The notes beneath the pieces are model-generated. The model made no database searches. It worked only from the letters and a program-made list of their open reading frames with translations, and was not told where the DNA came from. Both the position numbers and the translations under genes were made by a program. A DNA stretch of 64,000 nt, from the NCBI GenBank assembly GCA_947652115.1, contig OX393567.1:14483308-14547307 (forward strand), in the 5' to 3' direction. Of the stretch, positions 47,056 through 60,200 are shown piece by piece. Within the stretch, counting starts at the first letter, position 1, and every line of letters begins with the position of its first letter. This DNA is from Blastomussa wellsi. Lineage: Eukaryota > Cnidaria > Anthozoa > Scleractinia > Plerogyridae.

Positions 47056-49469
47056 TGAGCATTTCTTTTGACATGTATACATGACGACTTCAACACGGTC
47101 AAAGTATGTACATGTAATTCAGTGAACCCAAGTCAACTCTGGTTCATGCATATTTATGAGTTGTGTCTTAGTAATGCTCAATGCTTTTGAAAACAGTTAC
47201 TGTTTTTTTTTTTTGAGCTGACTGGTGAATATATTCCTTTAATGTTTTCTTTAGTGTACTTAGTATATGGTTTTCAAAGAATTAACTGAAATCATCTATT
47301 AATTTAGAAGTGCTGGCAAATACAGATCTGATGACAGGCCAAAGTAAACACGTAAGATTCGTAGTCAGAGATTTTATCGGGGCACAATCAATGCACTATG
47401 ACAACAACCAAGTGGTCAAAGAATTGAACTTTATGCTTGTGAACTACCATTTTTTGCTTTTAATCTGCTGAAAACAATTGAATTGCAAGGAGTTAAAATT
47501 AATATGTAGCATCCATCGATTCAAATAAGAATAGAATCTTTCTGCTAACCAAAGTTACCTTCAAGTCTGACAGTAAACCTGGGAAGACATCCGTGTGTAA
47601 ACAATGATTGCAGTGATGTTTAGCGCATTATTTTCTTGATCCAAAACTCTTCAAGTAGGTGACAGAAAAGCATTTTGCAGCCAAGAATCATTATTAACAA
47701 AATGTGATTGACAGAACAAGAATGTTAAAAGCCAAATAAAACAATGACATTTTCTATTCTGTTTCTATTTTAAAGTGAAACTAAAGTGAAGATTAACGGC
47801 ACATGCTGCCACGTTAACTGATAGCCGCGTCAGTCATGGCAGTTTTCATCGTTTATAACAGTTAGAGATACCTTTACAAGAAAATGATTGATGAAAGCAT
47901 AAACCTAACGTTTATCGTCGCTTATTATTGTGGTGGACATGGAGTGCAATAGTTGCAGTCAAAACAGGGTTTTGCAATCAATAAACCAGGCATTTTGCCG
48001 CATCTGGTTGCCAAGCGTCCCTTGAGGATTCAAGCACTAATTTATGTATGTATAAACTGAAAATACTTAATGAATTACACACTTTGACCATGTTGAAGTC
48101 CTAATGAACAAATAGCATATGCTTCAGGGTCGAACAAATATCTTTGACAAAGGAAAATTATGCAGCAAAAGGGACTATTTTTCAGCAAATTATGCAAATA
48201 TTTAGCCAGGTTTCATAGATTCACAGAATAAAGAAACAAATATCTGTACATTAGAATAAAATAGATTGACTCAATCTCAAATGGCTTTTCATGAGGTACA
48301 AGTACTGGGAGGACTTTTGGTGACACTATATGAGATACTGTATGGCAGGAAACAGCTGACTCTATTACCATAAAAGATCCATGTATAAGCTGCACCTTTG
48401 TCTTAAAAATTTTTGTTAAAAATTCTGGGGTGCGCCTTATCAATGGCAACATCTGTTGCCTAATTAACATTCCTAAAAACTTCTAAGATGCCACGGAATA
48501 AACATTTAACAAACTGAAAGCATCATGTTGAAAAGGAAAAACCTTAGAGCATGTTGTTCAAAAAATAAATTCTTGCAAGTGCTCACAAGGCAGACGGCCA
48601 ACCATTTCACTGTTTTTATCATCTTCGTTGCAAATATATGGATTGGACTCTCAAATTGTTGTTCTGCATGAAGTTTTTCTCATGCTGTTGGTTTCCAATC
48701 ATCTTGATAGATGTGATATTCCATTAAATCAAAAATGTTCAGATCTTTATTCATGTTTGCTATGCTTTGTGTATTGTGGTGCCCAGACTTCTTCGCATCA
48801 TTTCAATCATGTATGAATTTCAAGTTCATGGAGTGTTTTGAAGTAATGGTATTACAACAACTGTATCAAGAGAGCATCTTAATTTTAAAATATATTGAAC
48901 CTAAAAGAAAAACAAGGTATGACAAGTGAAATTTTGCTTTGTAAAAGACCTAATTTATATCAAACCTTCAACAACCACCGTGTCAGTGTTTTGAAACTCA
49001 TTTTCCTTGTTTTTCCTTGTTTGTTTACCGTTCAAACCTCTCCGGAACATTAAACTGTTATTATTGTTGTTACTTTTTTTCCTGGACTTTTACTGTATAT
49101 AGGTGCATGTGTTAATGAATGCAACAAACAGTCTGTGATGTTTTGGACTGCACAGATGGATTTAAACATTCTGAATTAAGCCTTTTTACCTTGTAAACTT
49201 GACTGTGATATGATATGATATGATAGAACAAGCTAAGCTCAGGTTTGCATAACTTTCAAGAATTCTCCCAACCTCCCAAGTGTTTAGATGAGAACATGGA
49301 AAATGCCCACTATTGTTTAAATATTAAATATTGGGAAATAAAAACAATCTATGTTACAATGATGTGTAATATATTTGAAATAATTCATATTTGAACTGTG
49401 GGTGTAGATGAAAGTGAAGAATGATCATCACAGTTAATTTCCAATTTAAGCAATTGGAAAGAAGAATTG
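47056..49469. other. epsin 3' flank and intergenic DNA
   Basis: No gene recognised. Candidate epsin polyadenylation signal AATAAA at 47735-47740. A short (GATAT)n tract is at 49208-49225 and an isolated foldback arm at 49235-49310. Confidence 0.4.
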
Positions 49470-50455
49470 GGGTTTTGACCGGTCAAACTTTCGACCATAT
49501 GGAGGAAATAAAGTTTCTGTGTTGTTGTTTACTATCAGAATGCACCTCGCTCGCTGTTTTGTTAAACTGAAAAGATAATAAATTCATGGGGAAAATGACT
49601 TAGGGTTCGCGAACTGCAAGACTCAAGTTAAAAAGTTGTTCATTATTTCCACCAAGCAAATTAGTTCCAAAGCTCAGAAAAAAGTAACAGGTACAATCCA
49701 AACTTATGCTTCTTTTCAAGGTTATTCGTGTTTTGTGCTGTGTTTTCATTGTTATTCGGCGGTAGGTCTGGAAACACGAGCTGAAGTTTTATTACCAAAT
49801 GCAAAAATGAACGGGAAAGGTGACAGTATTCTTGCGACTGATATAGAGAAAAATTAATGAAAATATTTGAATTAAAAAAAGATCAGAAAGGTAATGGAAA
49901 AGAGTAAATATTTCACTTAAAATTGTAGCTGCACATGTCATGAGAATTGCAACCTAAATTGATACGGACTGTAACAAAATTAATCATTCATGGCATGATT
50001 TCACGGCTTGAAATTTGAAAATACTTCATCTCTTTTTGTCCAGTTTGTTCGCTTCAGTTTGCGTGAAAGTTTAAATCAAACAAAGTTTATTTCTATTTCA
50101 TTTCATTTGTCCACCTTTAATAGTACATATTAGGTTTTCAAAGTGAACAAAACAAACAACATCTGGCTCAGGTCTCGCACAAGATGTCAACACCAGACCT
50201 CACGTCCTGAATATTGCAACATAACAATTCTACGAATTCATTCATTCATTCCATCTGCAAAAGTAGGAAGTCTTAATTGCTGGTCGACAGCAATGTTGTT
50301 TTAGTACGGGACCTACTTAAGACTGTTAGGGGGAAATTGCAGGGTACAATTTTTATTTGTCCGGCCAGATATGAGATGTGACCGAACTAAAACGTACTTG
50401 GCTGGTCATTGTGACCGGAGACTCTACGGAAATTATTTTCAACCCTGTGTTTGAT
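49470..50455 (+). repeat. dispersed repeat, family D copy 2
   Basis: Inverted counterpart of 11680-12310. Matching blocks at 49480-49800 and 50190-50455 are separated by about 390 bp not present in the other copy, so either this copy has an insertion or the other a deletion. Confidence 0.55.
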
Positions 50456-52978
50456 TTTGATTTTCACAGTTCATTAACGAAAATGCAATCTTTTGTTTGC
50501 TTTTGAACAGTTTGCATGTTATTGAAAAGGACAGTAATTACAACTGCGTAGCTGCTTTTCCTTTCAGTTTTATTTATAGACTCAATCAAGTACCACTCTG
50601 CATGTTCATAGTTTGTCAGAGCTTTCAACTTTGCTTTTGTTAAAGTTCTTTTACACAGACATTTTTCTAGCATAAATTGTGGATTCAGTCACTGTCAGTC
50701 TTTCCAAGCTTATGAAGTTCCATTTCTTTTTGAAGGAAAATAATCAGATTGTGTTTTGTCTCTTTTTGTGTCGTGCTCAAAGGTAAAATTGTCACTTGCT
50801 AAAGTTCACTCAAGTGGCACAAAATATAAAACAAAAAAAGGAACAAACATTAAGCTGAAGTAAATGTAACGTTGACATTTCAATTTACTCAAGTCTTTAT
50901 TCCAGTAGCTTTAAATTGCAAAACAACAGTTTTTCAGTCTGGATGATTTTGGTCCCGAGACGTTTTCTATTTTTTGACGCGTGGAAAGAGTCAGGTGCAG
51001 AGGCATGAGTGAGAACAGAAGATGACTGGGAAATTATGAAATTATGTGATGCTGGTGTAAAGAACAGCAAGCTGACCAGAAAATGTAAAAAAAAACCGTG
51101 TTATTTTTTTTTCAACTCTGATGTTGATGGTTGATATCAGAAATCTTACTGACAACTCTTTCTGACCCCTCTTAAATCCTGAGAGTAAAATGTGCTAACA
51201 TAAAGCATTTTCTTTTTCTTGGCAGGTGGCACTTCAAGAAACTTGAGAAAGAGAGGAAGAAAATCACATTGGTGTAAATACAATTCAAGTGAACTTGTCG
51301 TAAAATACAGACTGTCATGAATTTTCCATAAGCAAATTGTCCAGAAGACAAAGCTTTGTTAACTGCCAGATAAAGAGCAGTCTTTTTATTGTTTAGTGAA
51401 TACTATAAAGGAAAGCAGTCACAACTTATTTAGGACTGGTATGCTTGCACCGAAAGAGAAAGTTATTCCAGTGTAGCACATGTGATTTGGTTGTACCAGT
51501 GAATTGCAAATAACAAGAAAATCAATGAAATCTGCCAGTTTGCAAAAGAGTGCCTAGCAATTGAATTTGGTATTGATCAGTCAACTTGGTAATCTGTACT
51601 GTCATAGTTAGTTATACAAAATAGGACTACATGATGTCCAATTTGGCAATAGCTGGATGAAAAAAATTTCTAGGACACCCAAAAGTGGATCTCGTCATTG
51701 TCCAATTTGGCTGTCAGAGGAATTTTTTAACCTACCGGTAGTTATTCCCAAATTGCACAAGCATGTAGTCCTCTTACTTATCATTACATAGCTAGGCAGC
51801 CAACCCAGCATTGTTAGAAAAACTGTTATCCTTAAAGCAAGGCAGACTGAAATATTGAGCATTTTTTGAATTGTGTGAGAGCAAAATATTGTACAAAAAG
51901 GAAATTTTTGAGGCCTCTCTGTCACATAAACTGGCTGGCAACCTGCATATTCGCTGGTAGTAAAATGTCTGCATAAACAATAGACTAATGTTCAAAATCG
52001 GAGAAGCCTACCGTAATAGTAAGCAGACAGAAACCCTTTGGGTACCTAATTATAGAAAGAGCAACAGACACCAAATAAAAGGGAATATTGCAATACATAG
52101 AACTATAGATGTTTCATCATTGCCGAGTTTCAAAAGCAGTGCATCATATTCAAGTTCAAGTCTTGATCATAATTGCCATAGTAATTTTCATTTATTGTTG
52201 ATAGTTGCAATTATTTTTTTGTAGTCCTTTTCCCTTGCCTGAAAATGATGCATTCCTTCCTCTCCACTGCTTGTTTTGTTATATGTTTTGAAGTCAAGGG
52301 TAAATGTTATCTGTTACCTTTATGAATGCAATTGGCAAGTACAGGACTTGTGCTTTCCATAGACCTTTTTCAGTCATTTGTTCATTCTAATCTGCCCGCC
52401 AAGCCTCGTCAGCATGTACAAAGGACAAAAGAACTTGAACTCAGAAATGAGGTTTGGTGGGCAATAAACAAAAGAATAATACCAGTAAACATGATGAGAA
52501 AGGTCTGTTCTGTTTGAAACACTTGCCTACTGATTTTTGATGGAATTACAATTACACACTATAAATTCAGTATTGCAATAGTATGAAAAGTACCCCCATC
52601 AAAATACTTTTGCAATATTATTTCAACCATTTCAATACTATCATCAGTATAGTGCTACTACGATGAAAAAATGTTTTTCTTGTTTTCTCTCAGTTGTGAT
52701 TTTGTATTTGGCAATTTTCAAAATAAGTCAGTTTTTGACAATGTAATGACGATTTCTTGTTCAAGCTGTATGCCATTACTAGATTATGTTCCAGTCAAGT
52801 TGCATTGCTGTGAACTAAGAAAACCAGAAATATTTACGGAATGTTATTGTCTAACAAGGAAAAAGCCAATCGTGTTCTAAACTTTATTGTGTCACTACAC
52901 AATCAACTTTTCTTGAAATATTTCAGGTGTTCATGGCTCTCTTAGTTTGACAGCAAGAGAGCTGGACAGAGAGAGAGA
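50456..52978. other. intergenic, nothing recognised
   Basis: Only chance frames. An acceptor-like TTCTTGGCAG at 51216-51225 is followed by AAG-rich sequence with an early stop, and I could not connect it to a gene. Confidence 0.4.
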
Positions 52979-53126
52979 ATGACATCATTTACAAGTTTAA
53001 TTTTTTTCAGTGGGAACCCAGCTAATTTGGTATGTAGAACAGCAACTCTAAGAAGCCTTGGTGTGCTGTACTTACCAGCTGGGTTCAAACATTGAAAAAA
53101 TATAATCGTAAGTAAAGGATGTCATT
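52979..53126. mobile_element. small foldback MITE
   Basis: ATGACATCATTTACAAG and AAGTAAAGGATGTCAT bound about 148 bp; inner arms share GGGAACCCAGCT and AGCTGGGTTCAAAC. Confidence 0.65.
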
Positions 53127-53725
53127 TTGTTTATGAAAGACCAAATTCAAACTAATTAAGGGAATTTGCAAGGAAATTTTTGCACCCTTTTACTTATTTT
53201 AAGAATGCCACATCAGCACTTTTTTTCCAGATATCAAACCTAATATAAATTTGAAGTTTTGCGTGGCTACCCCTAATTTTCTTTTTGGATCTAATAACCA
53301 TGAGTAACATCTCCTTTTCTGACCTAGTGATCAGGTGGGTAAAATAAACAAATTTTTTGTTAAAAAATCTTTATATTTTGAAAATTCTGATGCAATAATT
53401 GACGTGGTGCATTTTTGCCGAAGATAAAATCAGAATTGAGAGAGAACGAGAACAGCATTTTTCAATGTATTAGCTCCTTTAAGTCACCCCAACTGGCCAA
53501 TAAAAACTAGAGGATTATTATTCCAATAAAATGAGTGTATCTATAGCGTCAACTATAATTTCCTGGCCTTGAGCTCAACAAAGAAGCAGTGTCCAATAGT
53601 TCAATATTTTGTTGTCTGGTAGCATTTGTACCCAAAATAAGATTAAAATTATCTATGTTACAAACATGACACTTTCAGCTCCATTAAAATATAATGAATG
53701 AAATTTTCTAGCAATAAAAATGCAG

Positions 53726-53870
53726 TGACAAAAGAGTCAGACCAGATGAACTTGGATTGCTGATTTGAATAAGAATAGCAACAATTGTTATATGCCATGT
53801 TCTTGAATAGCTGCTATTCTTTTTCAAATCAGTGATCCAAGTTGATGCCATCGGCATCCTACTTTTGTCC
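53726..53870. mobile_element. foldback MITE related to 8140-9118
   Basis: Arms GGATTGCTGATTTGAATAAG and CTTTTTCAAATCAGTGATCC pair over 145 bp. The arm sequence matches the outer arms of the large foldback at 8140-9118, so this is a shorter derivative of that family. Confidence 0.7.
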
Positions 53871-54205
53871 TTGCCAAATAAAAACTTAAACTTTGCATGT
53901 TTGACTATTTTTGCATGAGGCTTCCTCTTTAAATCAAGTTTTTGCTTCTATTTATCTGCCGTTAACTAATTTGTAGTGTTGAAAAAAGTGACAATTACTC
54001 CAGGTTGCCCAATCACAAATAGCAAGTATCCCAAGGAAATTTTCCAAGGATTTTTCCTGCCCTGGCTGAAAGTGAAAAGTCACGTGACGGGGCCCTGGAA
54101 CGAGACTAAACATTCGTGATGTTAGAGAATCGTCGAACTTTTATTTTGCTGGTGTATGACAGCTGATCATAACTCTTATAACTTCCCATTCGTGTTTCTG
54201 TGAAG

Positions 54206-57200
54206 ATGTTGAGTCATCTTATCAAGTTTGCGGTGGAGGGTGCCGCGGTGTTCGATTCTGCGATGTCCAGTTCCTTTTACGTGGATAGCGAAGATGATCC
54301 CGACGAAATAGACGAGATTCTCTTCTGTAAGAACAATGTTTGCGTGCATCTTTCTTCCTTAGATGGTTCATCACACACACCTGGATACTTTATTTTGAAA
54401 TCCGTGACCCGCAAAAGCGGCCATGTTCGATTACTTGTTACATGGACACCAAATTCTTACTTGTGCGACAAGAAGGCGGAAACAAATTACCCAAATTTCA
54501 ATGACACGTATGAACTTGAGTGTAAGGGATTGCTCATTTCAAAACTTTGTAGAAGTTCTCCAGAGGTTTTTAATGTCGATCTCAGTGAAATGAAAACCCT
54601 TAAGTTATTTTATGAACAGGAAGACGAGGCATGTGGACAGTTGGTAATCGGAAACTATGAAAATCACTACAAAGTTTTCCACTTCCATCATGGTGGCCTC
54701 GATCGAATTATTCAAATTTTGCAGGAATGGATTTGGTGCTCACAGGACATAAATCCTCTTGATGAAGAAGAATTGCGAAGGAAAAGCTTTACTGTTATTT
54801 CGAAAAGGAATGCTAAACAAGGATTTCATCCGGAAGAAGGAAGATTTGACCCAATGACTGTTCACACATGGAAAGCGTATTTTAATAATCATGGTCAGAT
54901 CGAAGACGTGGCAAATTTCCGTAAGGTGAGCGGTATTTTTAAACAAATCAAAGGTTGATATTTTAAAAATGATATTATGCTTTGTTTGTATAGTGTAATA
55001 AATTATTCGGTAATGTGGTGTATTATATATTGTAAAACAGCCACCTTGGTGAACAAAATTAAAATTTAATGATCGTGTCGACTCTATAGTGTTTTAATAT
55101 AATAAATTACCGGGGCTACTAATACCTCAGATTACGGATAGGTGTGACTATTTGAGATAACCAAAACGAAATTTGAGACCCTATTTAAGGCCTAAATGTG
55201 AAATAAGACACCCTATTGTGTGATTCCAAAAAATATCCAGCTGGCATACACCATACTCTGGCTGCAGCCCCCCAGTTTCGAAAATGGTCAACATTTGTCG
55301 GGCAAAATGTTCAGGATAGTGGCAACAACATTTGCAATTTTTGGGCCGTTGAATACCAATGTAATGCCAGCATATTCGGAAATTGTTTATTTTTTTGGGC
55401 TGGGAGGTTACAGCACCCCTCAAGTCCAAAGGTGCATACATATGCCTATGTCCATGGAGGAGACTGGAAATTCCAGGGGGGGGGGGGGATTTAAAAGGCA
55501 GAAATTTCTGAGGGGAGGAGGGGGTTCAAGGGAAGCTTCAATGACGAAGCTGGATGCATGTTTGCAAAGTTGCTGGTCTCTTGAAAAGAAAGACATCAGA
55601 AGACTGCATAACAAAATTTGTAGCCTGAAAGTTTAGACCCAGAAAAGGATCTAAAAAATATGTGACAGATCTCTTTACCCAAAAAAAACCGAGCGTGTAA
55701 ATTTTCAACCTAAAAAAATAAAAATACATCGAACCCCCCTCCCCCTACCCCGACATAAAACACTCAGTTAAGCACAAATTTCCATACAATGTGTGGTTCC
55801 AGAAAATGTCCATACCCCAACCACGGAGGGAATTTCAGGTAAGACCCCCCAACCTCTCGGAATTTCCATTTTTGTAAAAGAAACTAAATCCCCACCTCTC
55901 CGGAATTTCCAAAAGTATTTTGCATACCCCCTTCACCCTCTGGAAAATGACCTTTTATGCAGAAATTGTGTAAGTGTTCTCAATATTTGGCCACTTTCTC
56001 TTGTAAGCATGACTATTGTAGATAACCGATCCATTGGAACAGGTTTGAAAATGATATATATAGATTACTTCATAGAAAGTGCGACGTACGGATTTTTATT
56101 CACGAGTTGCAAAACTTTGGAAAACGAACGAGTGAGCGCAGCGAACGAGTGAGTTTTCCAAAGTTTTGCGACGAGTGAATAATAATCCGTACAAAGCACT
56201 TTCTATGCTGTAATTTGTTTATTATATATAACGAGTACTCAACCATTGTAAACATAAAGCGATTTTTCTAGTAATTAAAGAGTTAAATGCAGCGCGAGGA
56301 AAACAAAGCTGCAAATGCATTCTGATGGCTTTCCAAGCGAGATCTCTTTTAAATAGAAAAGAAAAATTACGGCGACGACAAGCTATTGTAAACAAGAACT
56401 TTATTTAAATAGCAGTATAAAACACACTGTGTTAATACTTTTTAAAAGAAAAGCTTTTGCTATCGCATCGAGAAACGTCGCCATAAGTGAATCAGTTACT
56501 GCGCGCAAATCAACTGGCGAATTTTTGAGCAAAAGTTATGATAACACAAGCTTATGGATAACAAGGATAACACAAGGAGTTCATTAAACAATAATTACGA
56601 CGTAAATCCATATTCAAAAGTGAAATATTTACTTTACCCTGGTGTTCCCAAGAGTGCTTGAATTTTCTTAGAACATCCACGGCTGTGTTGTATCAAAGCT
56701 ACAATGAAAGTCTTTCATTTCTTGGCTTTCCCTTATCGACATTTAGTTTGCCTTCGCTCCGCCTGGAGAATGATTTTTGCATTTCCATATCATAACTGTG
56801 TTCTTAAGGTTTTGCTTTGCTTGTTTCTGATTGCTTTCCTTTCCATGAAGTTCTCAAAAGTACAAAATTTGTAGCTAAAACATAAACTGTCTTCGAGAGC
56901 TTGTAAACTTGCAGCGCGTTGTTTTCACAACCTCGTTGGAAACCATTTGAATTCCCGCGCTCTGATTGGTTAGGTCGTTCTACTCTTGATGCTGATTGGT
57001 TATATTTTTCACATGTGAAGAAAGCTATACGCGAAGCTGATTGGACGTATCGCTTTTCTCACATGTGAAAATATAGCAGATATAGAATTCTATTTGCAAG
57101 GTTTATTACCTAAAATTGTCGCTATATATATATATAATAAAAATTGTTAAGACACAATGTGCAGCGATTTCGCCAACCGTAAACAGACAAAATATTTGGT

Positions 57201-60200
57201 AATCACTTGTTAAAGGCCATTCCAGTCGGTATTGTGCAATCTCCGCCTGCAATGTTTATCAAGTCTCACACGATAGAATCTAAACAAGCCAAAATGAAAA
57301 GTACAGGTAAAAACTTACCTTTTTCTTCATTATTAACATCCGATATCCTTGCAAAACAATAATGAAGAGTAGACAAACCACGGCGATATTCCAAACCAAC
57401 ATTTTAGCTCATTGACGACTCCCGAATGAAGCAACCCATAATGGTGGACTCAAAAACTTCATGCACGCAGTTACCAAAGTGTAACGTGTCAATGAGTTCA
57501 AAACAGAAATGTAAACAAATTTAGAGACTGCGCAGTACAGACTTTAAATTACCTTGATGTATGGCCATCCATCCCTTTTCATTCCATTTGCACTAGGAAA
57601 CTGTTAGTAAAGTGTAAGCTTTTGTCCACAGATTTCAAAAAAAGGAGGATTTCTGTGAACTTTTTCACTTCAACTTGTTTTAGGGGAAAGGAAACCTGTA
57701 TGAAATTGACTACGATCATGTGTTAAAATCTCTGCAGAGTAGCAGAGTAGGTAAGAAGCGATTTTGAAATAAGGTTGCACTGCATCGATCTTGGCCATCT
57801 GGAAATGCAATTCACTGACAACTTCCCGCCCCCCACCTCTCTCAGGAATTTCCTGGGCCTTTGATCCCCCACCCCTCTGCAATTTCCAATTCCCTCCATG
57901 GTAGGGGAGGTGTATTTTTTTCTGGAATGTACCACACAATAAAGACAAACAATGTAGGCTCAAGCTTAATTTCAAATTAAAAAATTGAATAGCAAGCATT
58001 GGAAAAGTATCATGTACATGATTACAAAGTATCGTTAAAAAGGGACCTAGAGGTTATATTATACCATAAACTGTCATAGCATTTACATAAACAAGTTGTA
58101 GTCTTCATTATTTACAATTAGAGACATTTGAGCCATAACAATAACTTGGGCTATATACGTTCAACCTATAAAAGCATCAAAGTAAACTTGGTCAACAGAT
58201 CAATCTCTCAGTGCTCTTTCACGAACATGTGGTGGTGTCAGTTTATCAATTTTTTAAAATTTGAAGCTTGGTCCAGTTCCCTGTGCAACTCCAGAATGGC
58301 CAATATAGTAACCTAAATTTCAAGTCCCTGATTCCAAGCCAGGACTCAAGCTGTAACCACTTGATCCAGGACTCTAATAACTGCGCTTGTTTGTTGTTTT
58401 CAGGCTACATTCTTTGGTGGTCTGAGTCCTGAAGTAAGAAGAGAGGCTTGGAAATTTCTTTTACATTACTTTCCATTTGGTTCCACAATTAAACAAAGAG
58501 AACTACTGAGACAAGACAAAGAAAGGGAATACCTCAACATAGATCACTCCAGGTAGGAATACCCGCATTAAAATTCAGTCAGATTGAAATAAGTAAAGTA
58601 ACTACCTTTTAGCAGTATTGAAGTGGAATACCATCTTCTATCTTACATGCCAAAATAAAAAGCAATTTTGTTGTTCATCATGACAAAAATGTTCTAATCA
58701 GTACTTTGAAACCTACTCAGCCAAGTCTAAGTCCCTACAATACATACAACAGACATGATAATGAAGGGAACACTATTTTTATATTCTGTGCCCCGCTATC
58801 CTTAGTTTGAGTAGTAGTTTGTAGTATTTAGTCATGATTAATAGAAATATTAAAAATTGTTCTTTAATAATGGAACATACCATGATTTATGTTATATTCT
58901 TTCTAGGCAAAATAAAAGCCGAGAAGAAAAACAACTATTTTGGAAGGCTGTTCAGTGTACTGTTGACAAAGATGTAGTACGTACAGATAGGTCGCATCCT
59001 TACTTTGCTGGTGATAGCAATCCAAATGTTACCATTATGAGGTAAAGTACAAGTGAGCAGTGCGCAGCTATGATTACTCTGACTCCAACAATCTATTTAC
59101 ACCAGATCATAAGTGTCAGTCATAAGCGGAATCAGAAAAAATGGAAACATTCTGATTCTTCTTACTCCGATTCCATCGTGCATTCCATCGTTTTGAATTT
59201 CACTAGGTTATAAGCATCCTCACAAGTCTGCTTACAACTCCAACTCTGTTTGTAGGCTTTATAATTTACACAATTCTGATTTTGATTCACTCAGTTTTAA
59301 TTCTGTAACTTTGGCAAACACCCTCTTAGATATCTTGGTCCAACATTATCAAGCAGGCTCAGCCCACTGTATTAACATCTTTAAAGCAAACATGATTTAC
59401 TTGACTTGTTCCCTAGCCTGTGAACAGGCTATCTGGTAGGGATGGGGCAAAGAAAAAACATGAAGAAAGAGGAGGGGGAAGGGTAGGGAGTAAGGCAGGT
59501 GGTGGGAAGGGCCTGTTGACAAAAGATTGAAGCAACTACTCCCCCACTTTCAATTAACCTGTTATTAACATTATCTTTCAACAAAACCGGTATGTCATTA
59601 TCTCCAAATGAATGGATTGGAATGTAATTAAGTGGATTGCATATGTGAAAATGACAGTTTGCAGCTTATGCACTTTTCTCCAGTTCTTTGAAAATGAAGT
59701 GAAACAGAGTGGATCACTTGTCGTTGCTAGTTTTGTAAAAGGTTGTTACCCTGTGGGTCTAAAAAAATAAATTCTATAAGGCTCTTCAAGCAAGCTGTTT
59801 GTCACAAATCCGTGCAACAATAAATTAGGTTTTAAATGCTTCTTATTTTAGTCACATAATGTTTCAGTATGTTATGTAATGTATCAGACACGAGAGACAG
59901 TGTTTCATCGGGATTTCCAAACATAGAGAAGAAAATACGCCACGCAACGGAGTATTTTTAACGAACTTCGAGGTGTTTGGATAACCGATGAAACACTGTC
60001 TCAAGTGTTTGATATATCTTCTCAATCAAAACAAAAACTAAGGAGTAAATGGAGAAATAAAATCGTCAAAATCTATGCTAATTAAGATCGAGTATCCAAA
60101 CCTCAAACCTCCTTCACGGTTATGATTTTCTTATGTTTTAACTCTATGAATTATTAATGAGTTTGGGAAGTAATTTTCAAATAGACTAATTGTGAATTAT

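Noticed and set aside
51226..51300. Exon candidate after the acceptor-like TTCTTGGCAG
   Set aside because: Reaches stops quickly and joins no donor in phase from epsin or any other gene model.
54200..54205. GTG start two codons before the TBC1D16 ATG
   Set aside because: Non-ATG starts are rare in animals and ATG at 54206 is in frame and suitably placed.
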